Source: CAWBYL01 sp963793025 (GTDB lineage Bacteria > Actinomycetota > Acidimicrobiia > Acidimicrobiales > Acidimicrobilacustridaceae). From it: a stretch of 64,000 nt of DNA. Both the position numbers and the translations under genes were made by a program. Numbering within the stretch: position 1 is the first letter of the stretch; the number at the start of each line of letters is the position of its first letter. Of the stretch, positions 41,039 to 48,189 are shown piece after piece. The notes below the pieces were generated by a model, which had not been told where the DNA came from, did not search any database, and saw only the letters and a program-made list of their open reading frames with translations. Where the stretch lies: NCBI GenBank assembly GCA_963793025.1, contig CAWBYL010000009.1, positions 248,001 to 312,000 on the forward strand. Direction: 5' to 3'.

Positions 41039-41878
41039 ATGGCGATCGCCGATCACGCCCGTGTCGCACCCGCCGCGCTGGAGGCTCCGGCCGCACCGGG
41101 GCTCGGGTGGGAGATGCCGGGGGTGTTCGCACCGGACGAGATCGGTCCGCTCGTCGACTTCTACGAGCGTTGGGGCTTCGCGGTGATGCGGGGTCTCTAC
41201 TCCGAGTCCGAGCTCGCCGAGATCGAGTCCGACATGGTTCGGTGGCAGGACGCGCTCGTCGCGGGCCAGCTCCCCGAGAAGCACGGAACGGCGGTGCTCG
41301 ACGATCCCGGCGCCGCCGTGGCCGGGAAGGCGTTCGCCCACTACGTGTGCCACATCAGCCAGATCTCGGCGCCGGCGGACCGGGCGGTGCGAGCCGAGCC
41401 GCTGGTGGCGGTCATGCGGCGCACGCTGGGTGAGTCGTGCTGGCTGTTGGACTACGAGCGGTTCGGCGTCGTGTACCAGGACGCCCGACCGGGCGAGGAG
41501 ACCTACTACTCGCGAATCGGTTGGCACTCCGATCGCCAGTCCGGTCCCCACCTCGACGTGTGGCCGTCGACGGCATTCACCGTCCACATCGACGCCACCT
41601 CGCCGGCCAACGGCTTCCTCCGGGTCGTGCCCGGCAGCCACCGCGTCGCCCCCGACGCCATGCCCCTGGGGTTCGAGGCCATCCCGGGCGAGATCGGGGT
41701 GTATGCGCAGCGGGGCGACGTGATCTTCCACGATGCCGACCTCTGGCACTCCGCCGCCCGGGCCACCGACGACCCGCCCCTCGGAGTGAGACGCCACATC
41801 CGAGGGGGCTACTACGGCGGAACCCCGCTCGACGAAGGCCATGGGGTGGACGATTTCGTCAAGAACGCGAGGCGTTGA
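41039..41878 (+). CDS. phytanoyl-CoA dioxygenase (PhyH)-family protein
   Basis: A 279-residue Fe(II)/2-oxoglutarate dioxygenase candidate. After VDFYERWGFAVMRGLYSESE, the family N-terminal segment, the iron ligands appear as His and Asp in IGWHSDRQSGPHLD near residue 162 and a distal His in HDADLWHSAARAT, followed by the 2-oxoglutarate-binding Arg (GVRRHIRGGYYGG). FLRVVPGSHRVAP is also typical. Members hydroxylate very diverse small molecules. ATG 41039 is preferred because of the TACCTT element; ATG 41003 would add 12 residues. Its place among purine genes suggests another oxidation or demethylation step. Confidence 0.8.
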   Translation: MAIADHARVAPAALEAPAAPGLGWEMPGVFAPDEIGPLVDFYERWGFAVMRGLYSESELAEIESDMVRWQDALVAGQLPEKHGTAVLDDPGAAVAGKAFAHYVCHISQISAPADRAVRAEPLVAVMRRTLGESCWLLDYERFGVVYQDARPGEETYYSRIGWHSDRQSGPHLDVWPSTAFTVHIDATSPANGFLRVVPGSHRVAPDAMPLGFEAIPGEIGVYAQRGDVIFHDADLWHSAARATDDPPLGVRRHIRGGYYGGTPLDEGHGVDDFVKNARR

Positions 41879-41992
41879 ACCTGTCCGACAACCTACAATC
41901 CCGGAGTGTTCAGATAGCCGTCAGGAGACGGGCTCGTCCTGTTCACCTTCGACCAACAACCCGGAAATCCTCACGACGTACGTTCAGCGTCA

Positions 41993-42011
41993 GTTCAACA
42001 AATCGTTGAAC
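41993..42011. promoter_or_regulatory. 19-bp palindromic operator, copy 3
   Basis: GTTCAACAAATCGTTGAAC matches copy 1 at 17 of 19 positions. It lies 25 bp before the GTG of the ABC substrate-binding protein gene, at the head of the second large operon (42037-51562). Confidence 0.75.
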
Positions 42012-42036
42012 GGAACCCACTCCCTCGGAGGATCGC

Positions 42037-43131
42037 GTGGCCCAGAAGCTCAACAGGCGGGCATTCCTCGGCCGTTCACTCACCGGTGCGGCCGGTCTCG
42101 CCGTCATCGGCGCTGGCGGGAGCACCCTGCTCGCTGCCTGCGGCAGCAGCAGCCCGTCGTCTTCGTCGGGCACGGCATCAGGCGGCGCAGCCGACTTCGG
42201 CACCCTCGACTACCAGCTGTCCTGGATCAAGAACGTCGAGTTCGCCGGGCAGTACATCGCCGACACCAACGGCTACTACACCGATGGGGGGTTCTCCAGC
42301 GTCAACCTGATGGCGGGCGGCCCCAGCGTCCAGCAGGACGCCGTCGTGGCGTCGGGCAAGGCACTGCTCGGCATCGGTGCGCCGGACATCACCGCCCCGG
42401 CGATCCTCAAGGGCGCTCCTCTCAAGATCATCGCCGTGCTCTTCCAGAAGAACCCCTTCTGCGTGATGTCCCTGGCCAGCAACCCCATCGCCACGCCGCA
42501 GGACATGGTGGGCAAGTCGATCGGCGTGCAGGCGGTGAACGAGCCGGTCTGGAACTCGTTCCTCCAGGCCAACGATCTGCAGGACGCCAACATCACCAAG
42601 GTGCCGGCCCAGTTCGACCCCCAGCCGCTCGTGGCCGGCGAGGTCGACGGCTGGTTCTCGTTCATCACCAACGAGCCCAACCTGCTCAAGGTCCAGGGCG
42701 TCGACACCACGACGTTCCTCCTCAACGACTACAACTACCCGCTCGTGTCGCAGACCTACATGGCCACGACCGACAGCATCTCGAACAAGAGCGACGAGCT
42801 CAAAGCGGTCCTCAAGGCCGACATCATGGGTTGGCAGCAGTCCATCAAGGACCCGTCCCTCGGTGCGACCCTCGCCGTCGAGCAGTACGGCAAGGACCTC
42901 GGCCTCGAGGTCGAGGAGCAGACACTCGAGTCGGAGTCCCAGAACGAGCTCATCGTGACGGACGACACCAAGGCCAACGGCATCATGACCGCGACCAATG
43001 AGCTCCTCGAGGAAACTCTCTCGACGCTCGCCCTCGGTGGCACCGACATCTCGATGGACGAGCTGTTCGACCTCTCGTTGATCGAAGCGGTTTACTCGGA
43101 GAACCCCGACCTCAAGACCCTCCCCAGCTGA
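42037..43131 (+). CDS. ABC transporter substrate-binding lipoprotein, NMT1/THI5-like
   Basis: A 364-residue extracytoplasmic binding protein. The N-terminus has a twin-arginine motif (NRRAFLGRSL) and a lipobox LLAAC (Cys about 35), so it is probably a Tat-exported lipoprotein. The mature part has LSWIKNVEFAGQYIADTNGY and GKSIGVQAVNEPVWNSF, typical of the NMT1/THI5-like family that binds thiamine-precursor pyrimidines, riboflavin, nitrate, taurine and others. GTG 42037 follows GGAGGAT. With the deaminases and oxidases downstream in one operon, the ligand is probably a purine or similar heterocycle, which is an inference from context. Confidence 0.87.
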   Translation: MAQKLNRRAFLGRSLTGAAGLAVIGAGGSTLLAACGSSSPSSSSGTASGGAADFGTLDYQLSWIKNVEFAGQYIADTNGYYTDGGFSSVNLMAGGPSVQQDAVVASGKALLGIGAPDITAPAILKGAPLKIIAVLFQKNPFCVMSLASNPIATPQDMVGKSIGVQAVNEPVWNSFLQANDLQDANITKVPAQFDPQPLVAGEVDGWFSFITNEPNLLKVQGVDTTTFLLNDYNYPLVSQTYMATTDSISNKSDELKAVLKADIMGWQQSIKDPSLGATLAVEQYGKDLGLEVEEQTLESESQNELIVTDDTKANGIMTATNELLEETLSTLALGGTDISMDELFDLSLIEAVYSENPDLKTLPS

Positions 43132-43134
43132 CCA

Positions 43135-43977
43135 ATGGAGACCGTGCTGAGCGCCCCCGACACCTCTGCTGCCATCGATCCGTCGAGCCCGGCTGACGAC
43201 GGGATCGCGCTGCGCGGCCTCACCAAGCAGTTCCGTATCGGGCGGTCGACCATGACCGCCCTCGACAACGTGTCCTTCGGGGCCCCGGCAGGCGCCTTCG
43301 TGGCCCTGCTGGGCCCCTCGGGATGCGGCAAGTCCACGATCCTGCGGATCCTCGCGGACCTGGAGACGCCCACGGCGGGCGACGCCCTGGTCCACGACGA
43401 GCCGACCTCGGCCGCCCGCCGCAACCACCACCTCGGCATCGCCTTCCAGGACGCCGCCCTGCTGCCGTGGCGCAGCGTCATGGCCAACATCAAGCTCCCG
43501 CTCGAGGTGAGCGGGGTCTCGGTCTCCAGCCAGACGATCGCCGACCTCGTCAAGCTGGTCGGACTCGAGGGCTTCGAGAAGGCTCGGCCGTCGCAGCTGT
43601 CGGGTGGCATGCGCCAGCGGGTCGCCATCGCCCGGGCCCTGGTGGTCGAGCCCAAGATCCTCCTCCTCGACGAGCCCTTCGGTGCCCTCGACGAGATGAC
43701 CCGCCAGCGCCTCAACCTCGAGCTGCAACGGATCTGGCAGGAGCGGGCCACCACGACCCTGCTCGTCACCCACTCCATCTCCGAGGCCGTGTTCCTCGCT
43801 GACACCGTCGCCGTCATGACCGCCCGTCCCGGCCGGATCCAGGAGGTCGTGAAGATCGACCTGCCTCGACCCCGCACCCCCGACATGATGCGCACCCCCG
43901 AGTTCCACGAGATCTGCGATCACCTCTCCGATCTCCTCTTCAGCGGCGGTGTGCCCACGTCCGGGGACGACACGTGA
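43135..43977 (+). CDS. ABC transporter ATP-binding protein (NitT/TauT type)
   Basis: A 280-residue ATPase. Walker A is LLGPSGCGKST near residue 60, the Q loop is AFQDAALLPWRSV, the signature is QLSGGMRQRVAIARAL, Walker B is ILLLDEPFGALDE and the switch His is in LVTHSISEAV. The Q-loop DAALLPWR pattern is typical of nitrate/taurine/thiamine-pyrimidine importers. It begins 3 bp after the binding-protein stop and overlaps the first permease by four bases. Confidence 0.93.
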   Translation: METVLSAPDTSAAIDPSSPADDGIALRGLTKQFRIGRSTMTALDNVSFGAPAGAFVALLGPSGCGKSTILRILADLETPTAGDALVHDEPTSAARRNHHLGIAFQDAALLPWRSVMANIKLPLEVSGVSVSSQTIADLVKLVGLEGFEKARPSQLSGGMRQRVAIARALVVEPKILLLDEPFGALDEMTRQRLNLELQRIWQERATTTLLVTHSISEAVFLADTVAVMTARPGRIQEVVKIDLPRPRTPDMMRTPEFHEICDHLSDLLFSGGVPTSGDDT

Positions 43978-44816
43978 GCAACGCGGTCGACGAGGTCGGT
44001 GTCGTCGTCGACGACACGGTCGACGAGGACACCGTCGACTACCTCACCCGCCAGCCCCGGGAGAAGCCTCGCTGGCTCGGGGGCGCCCTCGGCATCGTCG
44101 GGCTGCTCGTGGTCTGGCAGCTGCTCGCATCGACGCTCTTCTCCGGCCCCAACTCGTCGGTCCCGTCGCCCACCGCGATCCTCTCGCAGATGCAGGACGA
44201 CGGGTACTCGTTCTACTGGCGCAACCTCACCACCACGGCCAGCGCTGCGTTCTGGGGATGGCTCTGGGGCAACGCCTTCGCCATCGTCCTGGCCTTCGCC
44301 TTCGTGCAGGTCCCGCTGATCGAGAAGGGTCTGCTCAAGTTGGCGGTGGCGATCTACTGCCTCCCGATCATCGCCATCGGCCCCATCCTGCAGATCCGCT
44401 TCGACGGATCGACGCCCAAGATCATCCTGGCCGCTCTCTCCGTGTTCTTCACCACCCTCATCGGCGCCATCGTCGGGCTGCGCAGCGCCGACAAGACATC
44501 GCTCGACGTGGTCTCGGCCTACGGCGGCAACTCACTCACCCAGATGCGCCGGGTGCGGTCCCGGGCCTGCCTGCCCAGCCTGTTCGCCGCGCTGCGCATC
44601 GCCGCCCCCGCTGCCGTGCTCGGCGCCCTCATCGGCGAGTACCTCGGAGGCGACTCCGGGCTGGGCGTGTCGATGATCAACTCGCAGCAGGCCCTCCAGA
44701 TCGAACGCACCTGGGCCATCGCACTGGTCGCCACCGCTCTCGCCGGCGTGGCCTACGGCATCACCGCCCTGGTGGGTCGCCTGGTCACGCCCTGGGCCCC
44801 GAGGAACGCACGATGA
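43974..44816 (+). CDS. ABC transporter permease (NitT/TauT type), first
   Basis: A 280-residue inner-membrane permease with about six helices after a charged N-terminal tail of some 40 residues. The cytoplasmic coupling loop (EAA-type) reads VVSAYGGNSLTQMRRVRSRA, with LPSLFAALRIAAPAAVLGAL following. It pairs with the second permease, so the importer is a heterodimer. The GTG start overlaps the ATPase stop. Confidence 0.9.
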   Translation: MSNAVDEVGVVVDDTVDEDTVDYLTRQPREKPRWLGGALGIVGLLVVWQLLASTLFSGPNSSVPSPTAILSQMQDDGYSFYWRNLTTTASAAFWGWLWGNAFAIVLAFAFVQVPLIEKGLLKLAVAIYCLPIIAIGPILQIRFDGSTPKIILAALSVFFTTLIGAIVGLRSADKTSLDVVSAYGGNSLTQMRRVRSRACLPSLFAALRIAAPAAVLGALIGEYLGGDSGLGVSMINSQQALQIERTWAIALVATALAGVAYGITALVGRLVTPWAPRNAR

Positions 44817-45730
44817 CCGCCATCGCCGACACCCCCACCACCGCCCCGACCGGCGGCACCGCCGACCCGTCGACGGGCCGACCGGTCGCCATCGAGAGCC
44901 CGAGCACCGGGACCATCGTCCGCCAGGTCCTGCTCCGCTTCCTGAAGACCGTCGCCGGCGCTCTGTTCGCCCTCGTGGTCGCGCTGGTGGCCTGGGAGCT
45001 GTTGATCAAGGTCCTCGACTTCAGCCCCTACATCTCGCGCGGTCCGGCCGACGTGTGGGCCTACATGTTCACCGACCCCGAGGCGGCGGCGAACCGCGAC
45101 ATCCTCTTCGAGGCCGCCAAGCAGACCTTCTTCGACGCCAGCCTCGGCCTGGTGGCCGGCACCGCCGCCGCCGTGGCCGTGTCGCTCCTGTTCGTGCTCC
45201 GACGAGGCTTCGAGACCACGTTCATGCCTCTCGCCATGGCCCTGCGATCGGTGCCCCTGGTGGCCATGACCCCCCTCATCGCCCTGATCTTCGGGCGTGG
45301 CGTCATGGCCGTCACCGTCATCGCCGGCATCGTCACCTTCTTCCCGACGCTCGTGAACGTCACCCAGGCCCTCAAGTCGGTCCCCACCCACACCATCGAC
45401 TTGATGAACGCCTACGGAGCGGGCAAGCACAAGACCCTGTGGAAGGTCCAGTTCCCCGCCTCCCTCCCCGCCCTGTTCGCCTCGGCCCGCATCGCCGCCC
45501 CTCTCGCCCTCATCGGAGCTCTGCTCGCCGAGTGGCTGGCCACCGGCAAGGGCCTCGGCTACCTCATGTTGCAGGCCATGTCGATGTTCGAGATCGACCA
45601 GGTGTGGTCAGCCGTGGCCATCATCACCGTGGCCTCCGTCGTCCTCTACGGCATCATCTCGAGCGTGGAGAACGTGGTGCTGGCCCGGTATGCGCCCGAC
45701 AGCGCCCGCACCAACGGCACCGTCGTCTGA
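44813..45730 (+). CDS. ABC transporter permease (NitT/TauT type), second
   Basis: A 305-residue permease. It has an N-terminal Pro/Thr-rich tail, then about six helices and the coupling loop DLMNAYGAGKHKTLWKVQFP followed by ALFASARIAAPLALIGALLAE. It is the partner of the preceding permease and overlaps it by four bases. A 52-bp gap separates it from the first deaminase gene, and transcription probably continues. Confidence 0.9.
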   Translation: MTAIADTPTTAPTGGTADPSTGRPVAIESPSTGTIVRQVLLRFLKTVAGALFALVVALVAWELLIKVLDFSPYISRGPADVWAYMFTDPEAAANRDILFEAAKQTFFDASLGLVAGTAAAVAVSLLFVLRRGFETTFMPLAMALRSVPLVAMTPLIALIFGRGVMAVTVIAGIVTFFPTLVNVTQALKSVPTHTIDLMNAYGAGKHKTLWKVQFPASLPALFASARIAAPLALIGALLAEWLATGKGLGYLMLQAMSMFEIDQVWSAVAIITVASVVLYGIISSVENVVLARYAPDSARTNGTVV

Positions 45731-45782
45731 CGACCTCCGACCAGCCCCGCCCGCCGTCCCCACCCGTGTACGAGGCGCGTCC

Positions 45783-46787
45783 GTGACCGACCTGTTCTCC
45801 CTGCCGAAGGCCCATCTGCACCTCCACCTCGAAGGGGGAATGCGTCCCTCGACGCTGGCGGAGATGGCCGAGGCCCACGGCATCGCCGTCCCGGTCGTGA
45901 CGGGTTTCGGGAGCTTCAGCGTCTTTGCCGAGATGTACGTCGCGGCCTGCGCCGTGCTGCGCACCCCCGAGGACCTCGTGCGCCTGGTGGACGAGACAGC
46001 CGATGACGCAGTGGCCGCCGGCGCCGTCTACGTGGAACCGGCGATCTACCTGCCCCACCACCTCGAGCAGTTCGGATCAGCCGAGGCGGTGCTCGAGATC
46101 CTCCTCGCCGCCGGCGTGGCCGCCACCGCGCGCACCGGCGTCGAGATCGGCTGGATGGTCAACGCCGACCGCACGCGGGATCCGAGCGACGCCTGCGCCC
46201 AGGCCCGACTGGCGGCCCGCCACGCCGGTCGCGGGGTGGTGGCCTTCGGTCTGGCCAACGACGAGCTGCTCGGTGCGCCCGGCCACTTCGTCGACGCCTT
46301 CGACATCGCCCGCGACGCCGGGTTGTTGTCCACGCCCCACGCCGGCGAGCTCGACGGGCCCGAGAGCGTGGCCGCCGCCCTCGACAAGCTCGGAGCCGAC
46401 CGGATCCAGCACGGGGTGCGCGCCGTGGAGGATCCCGATCTGGTCGAGAGACTCGTCGAGCGAGGGGTCTGTCTCGACGTGTGCCCCACGTCCAACGTGT
46501 TGTTGTCGGTGGTGCCCTCCCTCGGTGAGCATCCGCTCCCCCGCCTGGTCGCCGCCGGGGTCCGGGTCTCGATCAACGCCGATGATCCGCTGCTTTTCGG
46601 ACCGGGCCTGCTCGAGGAGTATCAGCTGTGCCGGGCCGAGTTCGGCTTCGACGACCTCACCATGGCTCGCATCGCCGCGGCGTCGATCGAGTCGAGCGGA
46701 GCCAGCTCGGGCGCCAAGGCCGATGCTCTCAACGGCATCGACTCCTGGCTCGACCGGGAGCCGGCGCCCCCCACGTCCGTGTCGTGA
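45783..46787 (+). CDS. adenosine deaminase family protein, first
   Basis: A 334-residue zinc aminohydrolase. Metal and catalytic motifs are HLHLHLEGGMRPSTLAEM near residue 11, STPHAGELDGPES (catalytic Glu), DRIQHGVRAVEDPDL and the Asp pair in SINADDPLLFG. The family removes the 6-amino group of adenosine or adenine, and some members act on N6-modified forms. The gap between HLEG and HAGE and the QHG variant of the usual GHG/DHG differ from the second copy at 50507, so the two probably have different substrates. GTG 45783 is used; an upstream extension lacks homology. The stop overlaps the next gene by four bases. Confidence 0.87.
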   Translation: MTDLFSLPKAHLHLHLEGGMRPSTLAEMAEAHGIAVPVVTGFGSFSVFAEMYVAACAVLRTPEDLVRLVDETADDAVAAGAVYVEPAIYLPHHLEQFGSAEAVLEILLAAGVAATARTGVEIGWMVNADRTRDPSDACAQARLAARHAGRGVVAFGLANDELLGAPGHFVDAFDIARDAGLLSTPHAGELDGPESVAAALDKLGADRIQHGVRAVEDPDLVERLVERGVCLDVCPTSNVLLSVVPSLGEHPLPRLVAAGVRVSINADDPLLFGPGLLEEYQLCRAEFGFDDLTMARIAAASIESSGASSGAKADALNGIDSWLDREPAPPTSVS

Positions 46788-47665
46788 AGCCCGCGCCCTT
46801 CCGTTACGCCGATCCCGCCACCCTCGAGGAGGTCCTGGCCGAGCTGGCGGCCGGCGGCGACGACGCCGTGGTGATCGCCGGCGGTCAGAGCCTGGTGCCC
46901 CTGATGAACCTGCGCCTGGCCCGACCGGAGGTCGTCATCGACCCCCGGCGGGTGAAGGGGCTGCGCGACATCCAGGTCACACCGACCGGCGTCGACATCG
47001 GCGCGCTCGTCACCGTCACCCAGCTGCTGGGCGACGAGAGCGCGGCCGCCGCCCTGCCCGGCGTGCACGAGGCGCTGGGGCAGATCGGGCACTCCCAGAT
47101 CCGCAACCGCACGACGGTCGGCGGGTCGCTGGCCCACGCCGATCCGGCCGCCGAGCTGCCGGCCGTGCTGCTCGGGTCGGGGGGCCACGTCGTGCTCGAA
47201 TCGGCGGCGCGAGGACCCCGTACGGTGGCGGCGGGGGACTTCTTCGACGGCCCCTTCAGCACCACCCGGCGGCCCGACGAGCTCCTCACCGGGGTGCACG
47301 TCCCGGTCTTCGGCGGACCGACGGGATGGGCCGAGGTGTCGCGCCGGCCCGGAGACTTCGCCCTGGTCGGCCTGTTCGCGGGGGTGTCGGTCGACGAGGG
47401 GGGCCGCATCGCCGCGGCCACGCTCGCCCTGTCGGGAGTGGCCGACCGGCCTCGCTCGGCGCCGGCGGCCGAGGCGATGCTGGTGGGCCACCTGGCCGGG
47501 ACGGCCACGATCGAGCAGGCGGCCACCGCCATCGCCGCCGAGGTGTCCCCGAGCGACGACGGGCACGCATCAGGCGCCCACCGGTCGGCCCTGTGCGCCA
47601 CCCTCGTGCGCCGGCTGCTCCCCCGGCTGGTCGGCGCCCCGCCGCGTCCGGGCACCACGCCATGA
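46784..47665 (+). CDS. xanthine-dehydrogenase-family FAD-binding subunit (set 2)
   Basis: A 293-residue FAD subunit. The flavin-binding segments are VIAGGQSLVPLMNLRLARPE near residue 28 and SQIRNRTTVGGSLAHADPAA near 103, in the CoxM/NicA-like style, distinct from the GTIGGNLGTGSPAGD version of set 1. The N-terminal half binds FAD and the C-terminal domain is CO-dehydrogenase-flavoprotein-like. It starts at GTG inside the deaminase stop codon and its end overlaps the iron-sulfur gene. Confidence 0.9.
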   Translation: MKPAPFRYADPATLEEVLAELAAGGDDAVVIAGGQSLVPLMNLRLARPEVVIDPRRVKGLRDIQVTPTGVDIGALVTVTQLLGDESAAAALPGVHEALGQIGHSQIRNRTTVGGSLAHADPAAELPAVLLGSGGHVVLESAARGPRTVAAGDFFDGPFSTTRRPDELLTGVHVPVFGGPTGWAEVSRRPGDFALVGLFAGVSVDEGGRIAAATLALSGVADRPRSAPAAEAMLVGHLAGTATIEQAATAIAAEVSPSDDGHASGAHRSALCATLVRRLLPRLVGAPPRPGTTP

Positions 47666-48189
47666 CCGCGCCCGCCCCCGACGCGCCCGGGCCCACGTCG
47701 CGGACCGTGACTCTTCGGGTCAACGCCGAATCGCACACGGTCACCGTCGAGGCTCGCGAGCTGCTCTCGGACACCCTGCGCCACCGACTCGGACTGACCG
47801 GCACCCACGTGGGGTGCGAACAGGGCGCCTGTGGCGCGTGCACGGTCGTGATCGACGGGCAGGCCGTGCGCTCGTGCCTGATGTTCGCCGTCCAGGCCGA
47901 GGACGCCGAGGTCACCACGGTCGAAGGCGTGGCCACCCTCGGGGAGTCCGGTCGCGACCAGCACCCCGTGCAGCGGGCCCTGCACGACAACCACGGCCTC
48001 CAGTGCGGATTCTGCACGCCGGGCATCGTGATGTCGCTGGTGGCCGCCGCCGATCGGGGCGCGGATCGCACCGAGGCGCTCGAGGAGGTCCTCGGTGGCC
48101 ATCTGTGCCGTTGCACCGGCTACGTGAACATCCGGGCCGCGGTCAGCGCCGCCTGGGAGCAGCTGGGCCCCGGAGACACCGAGCCATGA
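47662..48189 (+). CDS. xanthine-dehydrogenase-family 2Fe-2S subunit (set 2)
   Basis: A 175-residue iron-sulfur subunit. The first cluster motif is CEQGACGACTVVIDG plus SCLM, and the second is QCGFCTPGIVM with HLCRCTGYVNI. It transfers electrons between the molybdenum and FAD subunits. The ATG overlaps the FAD gene's stop and the large-subunit ATG overlaps its own stop, mirroring the FAD, FeS, Mo order of set 1. Confidence 0.93.
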   Translation: MTAPAPDAPGPTSRTVTLRVNAESHTVTVEARELLSDTLRHRLGLTGTHVGCEQGACGACTVVIDGQAVRSCLMFAVQAEDAEVTTVEGVATLGESGRDQHPVQRALHDNHGLQCGFCTPGIVMSLVAAADRGADRTEALEEVLGGHLCRCTGYVNIRAAVSAAWEQLGPGDTEP

